Shown in pieces: positions 14,934 to 22,867 of a stretch of DNA of 35,817 nucleotides. A model generated the notes under the pieces. The model had not been told where the DNA came from, ran no database searches, and saw only the letters and a program-made list of their open reading frames with translations. A program made the translations under genes and the position numbers. The stretch comes from Lysobacteraceae bacterium (GTDB lineage Bacteria > Pseudomonadota > Gammaproteobacteria > Nitrococcales > AK92). The stretch covers positions 1-35,817 of the forward strand of contig JAAYIK010000023.1 in assembly GCA_012523465.1 (NCBI GenBank), read 5' to 3'. How positions within the stretch are numbered: position 1 is the first letter of the stretch; each line of letters begins with the position of its first letter.

Positions 14934-17636
14934 TCAGCCGCTGATTAGGCCGAGCTCGCGGGCGCGGGCGATGGCTGCGGTGCGTCTGCGTACCCCGAGA
15001 TTGCGGTACAGCCGCTTCAAATACCATTTGACGGTCTCTTCCGAGAGGAACAGCCTGGCGCCGATCTCGCGGTTCTGCAGGCCAGCTGCCAACAGCTCCA
15101 GGATCTGCCGCTCGCGTATGTGTAGCCGGTCGGCCGGTGCGTCGTCCGGCGCCCGCGATTGAGGCGCAAGCGCCCCGAGCAGGCCGCGGGTAAGCTCGCA
15201 GCCATCGGCGGCACGGTCTTGCAGCAGCCTGGGCAGTCGCGGGCCGATGTGAAAGAAGGGCCGCCACAGCTGCTCCGGAGCGGCGATGGCCAGTGCCTCC
15301 GTCAATGCCTCGGTTGCCGTTGCCGGGTCGTCGAGCGCCAGCAAGGCCTCGGCACGCAGCGCCAGGGTCTCCACGCGGCTGTAGTGGCGACCCGTCTGCG
15401 TAGCGCTGTCCAGCACCGCCTGGGCGTCGTCGAGCGCGCCGCTCCAATTGCCTTCGGCCAGCTGCAGCCGGACGCCGATCACCCTCAATTGCTCGTAGTG
15501 CTCAGGCCACGGCAGTCGTGCCGGGTCGACCTCGCCCAGCAGCGTTCGGCACTGCTCAAGGTAGCGACGGGCGTAGGCCGGGTGGCCAGCGGCAAGCGCC
15601 ATGCGCGCCTGCAGCAGCAGCTTGCGGATGCGGACCCGCTCGACCAGGTAGCTGTCGGCGATTCGCTCGGCCCATTCCAGGTCGAGCTGGACACGGTCCT
15701 GGTTGCCGAGTGCCCAGTGAACCCCGGCGCGAATCACCACCGCTACGCCCAAGAAGCCGAAGGCCTGGGTGGAACGCAGGATGTCGATGGCGATGTCCAG
15801 CTCGGCGAGCGCCTCATCCAGGCGGTTCGCCTCGTACAGTGCTACCGCCAGTTGCGTTCTCACAAAGGCCGCGCCCATGCTGTCCAGCCAGTGCCGGCGC
15901 TCGGCGAAATCCAGCGAGCCGCGTCCCATGCTCTCGGCACTGTTGCGCTCGCCGCGCAGCCACGCCAGCACGGCGAGGTTATAGCGGGCGAGCATGTTGA
16001 TCAGGGAACTCTCGCCGAGCTCGGCAAGCTGCACGCCCCGCTCCAAGTGGGCGGCTGCTTCGTTCAGTCGGCCGCGTGCGCGGGCTGCATAGCCGAGCGC
16101 GACTTCAGCGAAGGCTCGCACCGAGCTGTCTGCTTGCGCCAGGATTTGATCGACCTGGCTTTCCAGGACGTCGAGCTGCGGTTCATCGGTGCGGATGACG
16201 CCGAGCGTGCACAGCAGTACTTCCGTCTCCGCTCGCACCTCGGCCGGCGCCTCGGCGTTGGCAGCCGCCGTCAGCGCCAGGTCGGCTCGATTGCGGGCAA
16301 GCTCGAATTCGCCGGCATAGGCGCAGGCCCAGCCGTGCAGCACGCACAGCTCAGCGTGGCGCCGCAACACCGCCTCCGGCAGCTGTTCGAGACTGAGCTT
16401 GAGTTCCTTGAAGCGGCCGGCTCGGAACAGGTCACGGCCGTAGGACTTGAGCAGCTCAGCGGCCCGCTCGACCGCGCCTGCCCGCAGTGCGTAATCGAGC
16501 GCTTCCGAGTGGTTGCCCTGGGCCTGGAACCATTCGCTGGCACGCCGGCACAGCTCTTCCGCCTGTCCTGGCCGCTCGCGCAGCCGTGCCTGCAGGAATT
16601 CCGCGAACAGATGGTGATAGCGGTACCAGTTGCGCTGTTCGTCAAGACGGAAGGTGAACAGGCTCAACCGGTCCAGCTCGGCCAGGATCCGAGCGCTGTC
16701 ACGCCGGCCGCAGACGGCGTCGCACAGCTCGGCGCACATGCGATCCAGCACCGCGGTCTGGACCAGAAACTCCTGCACCGGCGGCGGCTGGCGCTCGAAG
16801 ACGGCGCTGAGCAGGTAGTCGGCCACCTGGGCCTGATCGCCAGTGAACGCAAGCGCGGCCGCTGGACGCCCGCTCTGGAGGCTGAGGCGGGCGAGCTGCA
16901 GCCCGGCGGCCCAGCCTTCCGTGTGGCGATAGAGCTCGTCCAGCTGCTCACTGCTGATGGCGAGGTTGCTGCGGTGGAAAAACTGTTCCGCCTCCTGGCG
17001 TGAGAACTGTAGCTCCTGCCAGCCGAGTTCCAGCAGCCGGTCAGTGGCGCGTAGCTCGGGGATTTGGATGGGCGGCTCGGTGCGCGACCCGATCACCAGC
17101 GACAGCTCGGCGGGCATGTGGTCGATCAGGCTGGCGAGGGTGCGATGGATGACCGACTGACCGATCTCGTGATAGTCGTCGAGAAACACGATTAGGCGGC
17201 GGCAGTCCAGGGAGGACAGCTCCAGCGCCAGCCGCAGCGCCAGCTCCTGATAAAGCCGGGGCGGCAGACCCTCCAGCCATTCCGGCAGTCCGGGCGCGAA
17301 GTCGGGCTGAGTCTGGCGGATGGCGGCGACGAATTGGATGAAAAAGCGGTGGATGCCGTTGGCCAGCGGCGTCAGTGATAGCCAGGCCACAGCGTCGCCC
17401 TGGCAGTGCAGTTCGTGATAGGCCTGCGCCAACAGCGTGGTCTTGCCGGAACCTGCTGGCGCCACTACAGCCGCCACCGTGCGCGGGCCGAGGGCGGTGA
17501 TGCGCTCGCTCAAGCGCGAGCGAGGAATCGGCTCGGTTCCGCCACTAGGCGGGCGGAGCAATACCGGCGGAACGCCGAGTGTGTCGCGAACGTTGGATCG
17601 CCGAGCAGGACGGTTGGGGGTAAGCGGCTCTTGCAT
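14934..17636 (-). CDS. LuxR-family ATP-dependent activator, MalT-like (LAL)
   Basis: A 900-aa regulator with the MalT layout: N-terminal NTPase with Walker A APAGSGKTT (60-68) and a Walker B-like RLIVFLDDYHE, a winged-helix segment, a long central TPR-like superhelix (YALRAGAVERAAELL, ALYEANRLDEALAELDIAI and similar), and a C-terminal LuxR helix-turn-helix in the last 64 residues (LHIRERQILELLAAGLQNREIGARLFLSEETVKWYLKR, here split as RERQILELLAAGL and NREIGARLFLSEETVKWYL). Start at 17636 is preferred; an ATG at 17705 would add 23 residues without a good ribosome binding site. Proteins of this class bind ATP and an inducer and activate nearby catabolic operons. Flanked by the synthetase operon and second TRAP operon, which share an upstream sequence. 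Confidence 0.92.
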   Translation of the reverse strand: MQEPLTPNRPARRSNVRDTLGVPPVLLRPPSGGTEPIPRSRLSERITALGPRTVAAVVAPAGSGKTTLLAQAYHELHCQGDAVAWLSLTPLANGIHRFFIQFVAAIRQTQPDFAPGLPEWLEGLPPRLYQELALRLALELSSLDCRRLIVFLDDYHEIGQSVIHRTLASLIDHMPAELSLVIGSRTEPPIQIPELRATDRLLELGWQELQFSRQEAEQFFHRSNLAISSEQLDELYRHTEGWAAGLQLARLSLQSGRPAAALAFTGDQAQVADYLLSAVFERQPPPVQEFLVQTAVLDRMCAELCDAVCGRRDSARILAELDRLSLFTFRLDEQRNWYRYHHLFAEFLQARLRERPGQAEELCRRASEWFQAQGNHSEALDYALRAGAVERAAELLKSYGRDLFRAGRFKELKLSLEQLPEAVLRRHAELCVLHGWACAYAGEFELARNRADLALTAAANAEAPAEVRAETEVLLCTLGVIRTDEPQLDVLESQVDQILAQADSSVRAFAEVALGYAARARGRLNEAAAHLERGVQLAELGESSLINMLARYNLAVLAWLRGERNSAESMGRGSLDFAERRHWLDSMGAAFVRTQLAVALYEANRLDEALAELDIAIDILRSTQAFGFLGVAVVIRAGVHWALGNQDRVQLDLEWAERIADSYLVERVRIRKLLLQARMALAAGHPAYARRYLEQCRTLLGEVDPARLPWPEHYEQLRVIGVRLQLAEGNWSGALDDAQAVLDSATQTGRHYSRVETLALRAEALLALDDPATATEALTEALAIAAPEQLWRPFFHIGPRLPRLLQDRAADGCELTRGLLGALAPQSRAPDDAPADRLHIRERQILELLAAGLQNREIGARLFLSEETVKWYLKRLYRNLGVRRRTAAIARARELGLISG

Positions 17637-17878
17637 GGTTCTCGTGGCGACCGTCGCCGTAAACGTAAGCAGGGCGGGCTGGGCCCGCGCGTTATATGCT
17701 CGCATTCACTGGCTTCGATGACAAACTGTTTTTGCCTTTATGATCAATCGCTTGGATTTGCCTTGCGTGGCCGCCCCGCCGGGGCGTACATATGGCTTCT
17801 GGTTCGATTGAGACTGCCGCTTTGGCGCCGCAAGGGAAGCCTTGCGAACATTGTGCATCCGTTGAAGGGTAGCCGCAC

Positions 17879-17911
17879 GGGGCTTCTGCCGCGCCTCGCG
17901 GCAAAAACCCC
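17879..17911. terminator. Nested hairpin after dctM2, possible terminator
   Basis: TGCCGCG-CCT-CGCGGCA is a perfect 7-bp stem, nested in GGGG (17879-17882) and CCCC (17908-17911). It lies 17 bp beyond the stop of dctM2 on the minus strand. The T-run on that strand precedes rather than follows the inner stem, so it is not a textbook terminator. The 291-bp gap 17637-17927 otherwise should hold the luxR promoter, which I could not pin down. Confidence 0.35.
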
Positions 17912-17927
17912 TGGGCCGCATTCAAGC

Positions 17928-19232
17928 TCACATGCTGTTGGGCAACACGGTGACGATGGCGGGGAAGAAGAACAGGATGGCGGTGGTGGTAAGCTCCATC
18001 ACGATGAACCAGCCGGCGCCGTGGAACACGTCCGTCAGCGATATGTCCTTGTCGAGGCCGGCGATGACGAAGCAGTTCAGCCCGACCGGCGGCGTGATCA
18101 ACCCGATCTCGCACATTTTCACGGCCAGGATGCCGAACCAGATCGGGTCGAAGCCCAGAGCGACGACTGCCGGGAACATGATGGGCAAGGTGATGACCAG
18201 CATCGAGAACGCGTCGAGGAACATCCCGAGTGGCAGGTAGATGAGCAGGAACAGGGCCACGATCGCCAGCCCCGGCAGCGGCAGCTCGGTGACCCACTCG
18301 GAGACGATTTGCGGCACTTGCGCTAGGCTCAGGAAGAAGCTGAACACGCCGGCTCCCAGCATGGTCATGAGGATCATGACCGTGGTGGTAAGCGCATCCC
18401 GGCAGGAGTGCCAGATGAGCGGCAGCTTCCTGCCGACCGGCGCGGCGAGCAACAGTAGTAGCGCCATCGCGGCTCCCACCGCGGCCGCCTCTGTGGGGGT
18501 GACCCAGCCGGTGTAGATCCCGCCCAGCACGACCAGCATCAGCAGGCCGAGTTGCCAGGCGCCTTTGAGCGATACCAGACGCTCTGCCCAGCTGGCCTTG
18601 GCGGTGGTTCGGCCCAACTCGGGACGGCGCAGTGTCAGCAGCCAGATGCCGGTCAGGAACACTGCGGTCGTGAGAAGCCCGGGCAGTATGCCGGCGATCA
18701 GCATCTTGCCGGCTGACACCTCGGTCAGCGCGGCATAGAACACCAGCAGCACGCTGGGTGGGATCAGCACGCCCAGCACGCCACCGGCAGCCACCGCTCC
18801 AGCCGACAGCCGGCGATCGTAGCCGGCCTTTTTCATCTCCGGCAGTGCCATCGAGCCGACCGTGGCGGCGGTCGCGACGCTCGACCCCGAGGTGGCCGAG
18901 AAGCCGGCGCTGGTCAGAATGCTGGCCATGGCCAGGCCGCCCGGCCAGTGGCCGACCCAGCGGCGGGCGATGTCGAACAGTGATCTACCCACGCCCGCAT
19001 GGTGCGCGAAGTTGCCCAGCAGGATGAACAGTGGAACGACGGTTAGCAGGTAGGAGGCGGTTTGGTAATAAGAAAAGCTCTCCAGCTGCGAGAGCGCGTA
19101 TCCGAACCCTTCCGTGGCAGCGATGCCGACTAGGCCGGCAAGGCCCAGGGCAGCGAAGACCGGCACACCCGCTGCCATGAGCGTGAATAGCAGCAAGACC
19201 GCGATGGCGGCGGCAATGGTTGGCTCGAGCAT
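17928..19232 (-). CDS. dctM: TRAP transporter large permease subunit (DctM), system 2
   Basis: A 434-aa membrane protein with about 12 hydrophobic segments and the DctM motifs VVPLFILLGNFAHHAGVGR, GFSATSGSSVATAATVG, AGGVLGVLIPPSVLLVFY, VTPTEAAAVGA and GLITPPVGLNCFVIAG. It follows dctQ2 by 18 bases. It is clearly homologous to the system-1 permease but well diverged, so the two transporters probably have different substrates rather than being a recent copy. Confidence 0.95.
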   Translation of the reverse strand: MLEPTIAAAIAVLLLFTLMAAGVPVFAALGLAGLVGIAATEGFGYALSQLESFSYYQTASYLLTVVPLFILLGNFAHHAGVGRSLFDIARRWVGHWPGGLAMASILTSAGFSATSGSSVATAATVGSMALPEMKKAGYDRRLSAGAVAAGGVLGVLIPPSVLLVFYAALTEVSAGKMLIAGILPGLLTTAVFLTGIWLLTLRRPELGRTTAKASWAERLVSLKGAWQLGLLMLVVLGGIYTGWVTPTEAAAVGAAMALLLLLAAPVGRKLPLIWHSCRDALTTTVMILMTMLGAGVFSFFLSLAQVPQIVSEWVTELPLPGLAIVALFLLIYLPLGMFLDAFSMLVITLPIMFPAVVALGFDPIWFGILAVKMCEIGLITPPVGLNCFVIAGLDKDISLTDVFHGAGWFIVMELTTTAILFFFPAIVTVLPNSM

Positions 19233-19250
19233 GGTCGAAGACTCTTGCTT

Positions 19251-19793
19251 TTAATGTTGTGGCGGCGTGGCGCTGGGGCCGTTGCGGTCGGTGTCGGCCG
19301 CGCCGGGCAACAGGAAGGCCCGCAGCGATCCGGCCAAGTGATAGACCATCTGCAGGGCACCCAGCCACAGACCGACGGCAAGGATGATCTTCACCCACCA
19401 GATTGGCATTTGCACCACGCCCCAGCGAAACTCGCGCATCGCGAACGATTCCAGCGCCGCCTTGCTGGCCGGCGCAGCCAAGACGACAAGGAATAAGGCG
19501 CAGGCCGCCCAGGCGAGGGCATCGAAGAGGTGCTGCGCCCGCCTGGGCAGCCGCTCGATCAGCATGGTTGCGCGGATGTGCTTGTGGTCCTGCTGCGTCC
19601 AGCCTAGGCCGAAGAATACTAGCACCACCATGGCAATCTCGGCGACTTCGAACACGCCCGCGATTGGTCGGTTGAAGAAAAAGCGAAGCGTGGCGTCGAC
19701 CGTCGTCGCCAGCATCATCACCACCAGGAACAGGGTGGCGGTGGCGCCGGTCGCCGATGACAACCAATTCTCCAGCCGTTGCAGTAGCTTCAT
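19251..19793 (-). CDS. dctQ: TRAP transporter small permease subunit (DctQ), system 2
   Basis: A 180-aa protein with four predicted membrane helices (TATLFLVVMMLATTVDATLRFF, given here as two parts: TATLFLVVMMLATT and VDATLRFF; FEVAEIAMVVLVFFGLG; ALAWAACALFLVVLAA; KIILAVGLWLGALQMVYHLAG). The DATLRFFFNRPI and TQQDHKHIRA stretches match the DctQ family pattern. It sits between dctP2 and dctM2 on the minus strand with short gaps of 62 and 18 bases, consistent with a single operon. The C-terminus is soluble and proline/threonine-rich. Confidence 0.92.
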   Translation of the reverse strand: MKLLQRLENWLSSATGATATLFLVVMMLATTVDATLRFFFNRPIAGVFEVAEIAMVVLVFFGLGWTQQDHKHIRATMLIERLPRRAQHLFDALAWAACALFLVVLAAPASKAALESFAMREFRWGVVQMPIWWVKIILAVGLWLGALQMVYHLAGSLRAFLLPGAADTDRNGPSATPPQH

Positions 19794-19855
19794 GGCGTCA
19801 TTCTCCCGCGCGAGGTGGAGGCGGCAGCGCCGCCTCCCGGGACAGGGCGCGGTGC

Positions 19856-20962
19856 TCAGGCGTTCTTGAGTTCGTTGTAGATCTCAAACGGACGCTTGAG
19901 CTGGCCGGTGGGCTCGTGCTTGGCGATGGCCTTCTCGACGATCTCTTGCATGGCTTCGCCGTCGATGCCGTTGGGTTTGGCGACCTGGTCGATCCATAGC
20001 TGGACCTGCTTGGGCTGCACGATCTCACGGGCACGCTGCTTTTCGGTATCGGACCAGGCGGAGAACCTGGCGCCCTCCTTCATCGCCTGCTCGACGCTCT
20101 TGCGCGCAGCGGCTTCGAAGATCTCGGCATAACGCCCAGCGTAGATCTTCTCCACGACCTCGTTGATCACTTCCTTGAGATCGTCGGGCAGCGCGTTCCA
20201 GGTGCCCATGTGCATGATGGTCGTCGCCGGCGCGTGCGGACCGTCGCCGATGTCGGTGATGTACGGCGCGATCTCGTGCAGCTTGTAGCCGATGGCGGTG
20301 ACGAAGTCGAAGCCGTAGACCCCGTCGAGCACGCCGCGCTCTAGGGCGGTGTACACCTCGGGAGCGGCCATCGGCAGAGCGGTGCCGCCAAGGCGTTGGA
20401 TGACGTCGGTGGCCACACCGTAGCCGCGGATCCGTTTGCCTTTCAGGTCTTCGATCGAGTTGACCGGCTCGCGCGTCACCAACGGTGCATAATACCAGTT
20501 GGTCCAGTACAGCACCTTGGCGTTGTAACGCTTTTCCCACTCATCGCGCAGCGGCTGGAACTGGTTGTAGACGTCGCGGCAGACTTTCTGCAGCGCGTCC
20601 GCTCGCTCCATGCGGTAATACCATTCCAGGCCGCGGGTCACCGGCAGGTTGGCTTGATAGTAGCCGGGAGAGATCAGTGAGATCTCGGAGCGGCCGTCGC
20701 GCACCGCGGTGAGGTGCTCGCCCACCTTGTTGAGGGACTGGGCCCAGTATTTGCGGATCTGGATCCGTCCTTCCGACCGCTTCACCACCTCGTCAAGGAA
20801 CCAGTTGTCCAGCTGCGAGGGCGCCGCCGACTGGGCGATGTAGGTGTCGAACTTCATCCGGAACTCTGGCTTGGCTGCCAGCGCTCGCATCGGCGTCGAC
20901 GTCAGCACGACAGCGCCGCCAGCGGCGAAGGCGGTGAGTTCGAGGAATTGTCTTCTACGCAT
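19856..20962 (-). CDS. dctP: TRAP transporter substrate-binding protein (DctP), system 2, Tat signal
   Basis: A 368-aa periplasmic binding protein. The N-terminus MRRRQFLELTAFAAGG is a twin-arginine signal, with a probable cut near ALA-AKP at about residue 30, so it is exported folded; the system-1 protein uses a Sec signal instead. The NSIEDLKGKRIRGYGVATD segment and ALERGVLDGVYGFDFVTA match the DctP family. GGGGAGGAGTAGCCC precedes the ATG. Its promoter must lie upstream of the synthetase remnant at 20992-21228, probably in the duplicated region. Substrate unknown. Confidence 0.95.
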   Translation of the reverse strand: MRRRQFLELTAFAAGGAVVLTSTPMRALAAKPEFRMKFDTYIAQSAAPSQLDNWFLDEVVKRSEGRIQIRKYWAQSLNKVGEHLTAVRDGRSEISLISPGYYQANLPVTRGLEWYYRMERADALQKVCRDVYNQFQPLRDEWEKRYNAKVLYWTNWYYAPLVTREPVNSIEDLKGKRIRGYGVATDVIQRLGGTALPMAAPEVYTALERGVLDGVYGFDFVTAIGYKLHEIAPYITDIGDGPHAPATTIMHMGTWNALPDDLKEVINEVVEKIYAGRYAEIFEAAARKSVEQAMKEGARFSAWSDTEKQRAREIVQPKQVQLWIDQVAKPNGIDGEAMQEIVEKAIAKHEPTGQLKRPFEIYNELKNA

Positions 20963-20991
20963 GGGCTACTCCTCCCCTAGAGTCGTCGCTT

Positions 20992-21228
20992 TCACAACTG
21001 CAGAAGTCGTCGAATCCACTCGGTCGCGTTGCTCGCGCTCCCCTTGGTATTGCTGCTGTCGTGTTCCAGGACCGGGGCGTTGGCGGACTGGGCGCGCCGC
21101 TTCTGCTGGACCTTGCCGCAGGCGTTCTTGGGCAGTCCGGCCAGGACTCCGCCGGTGAGGTCTGCCGCAGTCCTGTCGGGTTGAGGCGGCTCGCTAGCGA
21201 CTCGCTCCCACAGATCGGCACCATTCAA
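20992..21228 (-). pseudogene. Collapsed acyl-CoA synthetase remnant
   Basis: A 78-codon reading frame that joins the start of an acyl-CoA synthetase (TTG start, MNGADLWERVA, compare MNVANLLVRAA of the intact gene) directly to its C-terminal catalytic region (LPKNACGKVQQKRRAQ, compare LPKNAYGKILKREL). About 450 internal codons are missing, including the whole ATP-binding core, and the last 30 residues are unrelated. The catalytic lysine motif is still readable. The upstream region is also copied (21229-21358). This is the residue of a second synthetase gene, paralogous to 13225-14781, that once headed the operon of TRAP system 2. It may still be translated as a short peptide, but enzyme activity is excluded. 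Confidence 0.8.
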
Positions 21229-21358
21229 GGCCGCATCTCCTCCGCGACCTCCGGTCACGCGCGGGCGGTGCCGGAAGTTTCTGTTTTGCTTATCTCTTGC
21301 TTCTGATCCTAAGAAGATGGAATAGAACCTGTCACCCCCCCGAAAGGGGGGAAAACGG
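21229..21358 (-). repeat. Duplicated upstream region, copy B
   Basis: Copy of 14782-14910, about 85 percent identical by eye, keeping the ribosome binding site, the TTTTGCTTATC and GATCCTAAGAAG blocks and the C/G palindrome. It sits in front of the synthetase remnant and hence of TRAP system 2, and is likely still the promoter of that operon, since only 30 bp separate the remnant from dctP2. Confidence 0.85.
21335..21351. promoter_or_regulatory. C/G palindrome, candidate activator site B
   Basis: A run of seven C, GAAA and six G, the counterpart of the site at 14888 in copy B of the duplicated region. Retention of the symmetry while surrounding bases have changed suggests it is functional. 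Confidence 0.5.
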
Positions 21359-21375
21359 ACGAAAACGCATGCTAT

Positions 21376-21392
21376 CCCCCACGAAAGAGGGG
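21376..21392. promoter_or_regulatory. Imperfect third C/G palindrome
   Basis: CCCCCACGAAAGAGGGG resembles the two perfect sites but has a longer, asymmetric centre. It lies 24 bp from site B, so the same activator could bind both sites side by side. Weak evidence on its own. Confidence 0.3.
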
Positions 21393-21582
21393 AAGGCGTG
21401 TGGTTCGGTGTCCGCCGGCCGGGCCTGAAGAGCACCCAATTCGGCAAGAAAGAGGGCTTCCCGGATGTCGCTACGCTCGTCGCTCCCTGAGCCTTGCTTT
21501 GATGAGGCTTCGCAGGCTGTGCCTGCGGCAAAAGCGCGACATTACGGCGCCCGTTTTCATGCGCTCGCGGTCAGACCGCACA

Positions 21583-21592
21583 GAAAGCTTTC
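21583..21592. promoter_or_regulatory. GAAAGCTTTC palindrome before the CRISPR operon
   Basis: A perfect 10-bp palindrome placed just upstream of the predicted -35 element (21598). The same core, extended to GGAAAGCTTTCC, recurs at 22796-22807 just before cmr1. Repetition at two intergenic points of one operon suggests an operator. Confidence 0.45.
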
Positions 21593-21597
21593 CAAAG

Positions 21598-21625
21598 TTG
21601 AAGGAGAGAAGACAGATGGCATAAT
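21598..21625 (+). promoter_or_regulatory. Candidate sigma-70 promoter of the type III-B operon
   Basis: TTGAAG (21598-21603), 16-bp spacer, CATAAT (21620-21625) preceded by TGG as an extended -10. Transcription would start near 21632, about 20 bases before the first ATG at 21652. The ribosome binding site there is poor, which hints at low expression of the first gene. Confidence 0.5.
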
Positions 21626-21651
21626 GGACTTTCTTTCTGTGCCGAGTTAGA

Positions 21652-22794
21652 ATGATGCCGGTTCAGAAGAACAACTATACCGACATCCTCGTTTGCGTTA
21701 CCGGATTGACGCCGCAAGTCGTCACTGAAACGCTTTATGCCCTCGCCGTCCAATCGGATCCGCCCTGGGTGCCGGCGGAGATCCACGTCATCACCACCGG
21801 CATTGGTCGCGATCGGCTCGAGCTTTCGCTGCTCGATAGCCGCGGCGGGCAGGATTACTTGGGGCGTTTTTGTCGCGATTACGGGCTGGACCGAGCCGCA
21901 ATACGTTTCGATTCCGATTATATCCACGTCATCCGCGGCGTCGACGGCAGCGAGCTGGACGATATCGTCGATGAGGCCGGCAATCACGCTGCCGCTGACC
22001 AGATCACCCGACTGCTGCGGGAGTTGACCCGCGACCCCGGCAACCGGTTGCACGTCTCGCTCGCCGGCGGCCGCAAGACCATGGGGTTCTACATCGGCTA
22101 TGCGCTGTCGCTTTACGCGCGGCCACAGGACCGGCTTTCGCACGTGCTGGTGAACCCGCCTTTCGAGTCGCATCCGGAGTTCTTCTACCCCCCACCACAG
22201 CCGCGGACACTCAGCGTTCCGGACCGCAACTGCTTTGTCAGTACCGCCGACGCCCGGATCCGCCTCGCGGAGATCCCATTCGTGCGCCTGCGCGACGTGC
22301 AGCCCATGCTCGCCGGTGACTTAAGCTTTAGCGAGGCCGTCGCACTCACCCAGCAGGCACTGGACCGGCCCGAGCTGCGCATCGACCTCGACCGCCGCCA
22401 GGCCTACCTGCAGGGGCGTCCGGTGCGGCTGTCGCCCACGCAGTTTACCTGGCTGGTGTGGTTTGCCGATCGCGCCAAACGTGGCCTGCCGCCGGTGCGC
22501 TTCGACGAGGAGGGCGCTGCTGAGCTACTGCGCGTCATCGATTGGCTGGAAGGGCATGGCCCGAACGCACTGCGCAAATCGGTGGAAAGCGCGCTCGAAC
22601 AGCTGCGAGCGGGCGAGAAAAGGCCAAATTATTTCGAGCGCGCGCTCTCGCGCCTAAACGATGCGCTGCGGAAATCCGGCCTTAGTCCGACCGCGGCGGA
22701 AAAATATCGGGTGCGGTCGTTTGGCCGCCGGCCGCATACGAGATACGGGCTCGATCTCGAGCCGGGGCAGATTCACATCGAGGGAGAGCCGTAG
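21652..22794 (+). CDS. NE0113-family CARF protein (Csm6-type CRISPR ring nuclease) with winged-helix-like C-terminus
   Basis: A 380-aa protein. Residues 12-31 (ILVCVTGLTPQVVTETLYA) and 134-151 (HVSLAGGRKTMGFYIGYA) are the two signature strands of the NE0113 (Cas_NE0113) family, a CARF-type domain that binds, and in ring nucleases cuts, cyclic oligoadenylate made by Cas10. No clear HEPN nuclease domain follows. Instead residues 240-375 look like an OmpR-style winged helix: a beta-hairpin (ELRIDLDRRQAYLQGRPVRL), SPTQFTWLVWFADR and a final helix plus wing (ALSRLNDALRKSG to RYGLDLEPG). It is first in the operon, 73 bp before cmr1. Two roles are possible: signal removal, or a signal-responsive transcription factor. 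The family is clear; the winged-helix reading is mine. Confidence 0.85.
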   Translation: MMPVQKNNYTDILVCVTGLTPQVVTETLYALAVQSDPPWVPAEIHVITTGIGRDRLELSLLDSRGGQDYLGRFCRDYGLDRAAIRFDSDYIHVIRGVDGSELDDIVDEAGNHAAADQITRLLRELTRDPGNRLHVSLAGGRKTMGFYIGYALSLYARPQDRLSHVLVNPPFESHPEFFYPPPQPRTLSVPDRNCFVSTADARIRLAEIPFVRLRDVQPMLAGDLSFSEAVALTQQALDRPELRIDLDRRQAYLQGRPVRLSPTQFTWLVWFADRAKRGLPPVRFDEEGAAELLRVIDWLEGHGPNALRKSVESALEQLRAGEKRPNYFERALSRLNDALRKSGLSPTAAEKYRVRSFGRRPHTRYGLDLEPGQIHIEGEP

Positions 22795-22795
22795 C

Positions 22796-22807
22796 GGAAA
22801 GCTTTCC
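22796..22807. promoter_or_regulatory. GGAAAGCTTTCC palindrome before cmr1
   Basis: A perfect 12-bp palindrome starting two bases after the stop of the CARF gene and 61 bp before the cmr1 ATG. Its core is shared with 21583-21592. Could be an internal operator for a second promoter of the cmr genes; I found no convincing promoter next to it. Confidence 0.45.
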
Positions 22808-22867
22808 ATTCGCCGCGGCGGTGTCGAAGCAATCTAGAGTGGACGCGTCCCGAAGGGGAGCAAGAGC

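Larger units (their letters stand above)
21229..21651. other. 423-bp divergent gap between TRAP system 2 and the CRISPR operon
   Basis: From left to right it holds copy B of the duplicated promoter region, two C/G palindromes, about 190 bp in which I see nothing conserved, and then a palindrome, promoter and short leader of the type III operon. Small open frames on both strands here show no protein-like features. Confidence 0.7.

Noticed and set aside
15159..17003. A 614-codon open frame on the + strand
   Set aside because: It lies opposite the MalT-type regulator and has no recognisable domain.
21400..21624. A 74-codon frame upstream of the CRISPR operon
   Set aside because: It overlaps the promoter and palindrome region, has no good ribosome binding site and no family resemblance.
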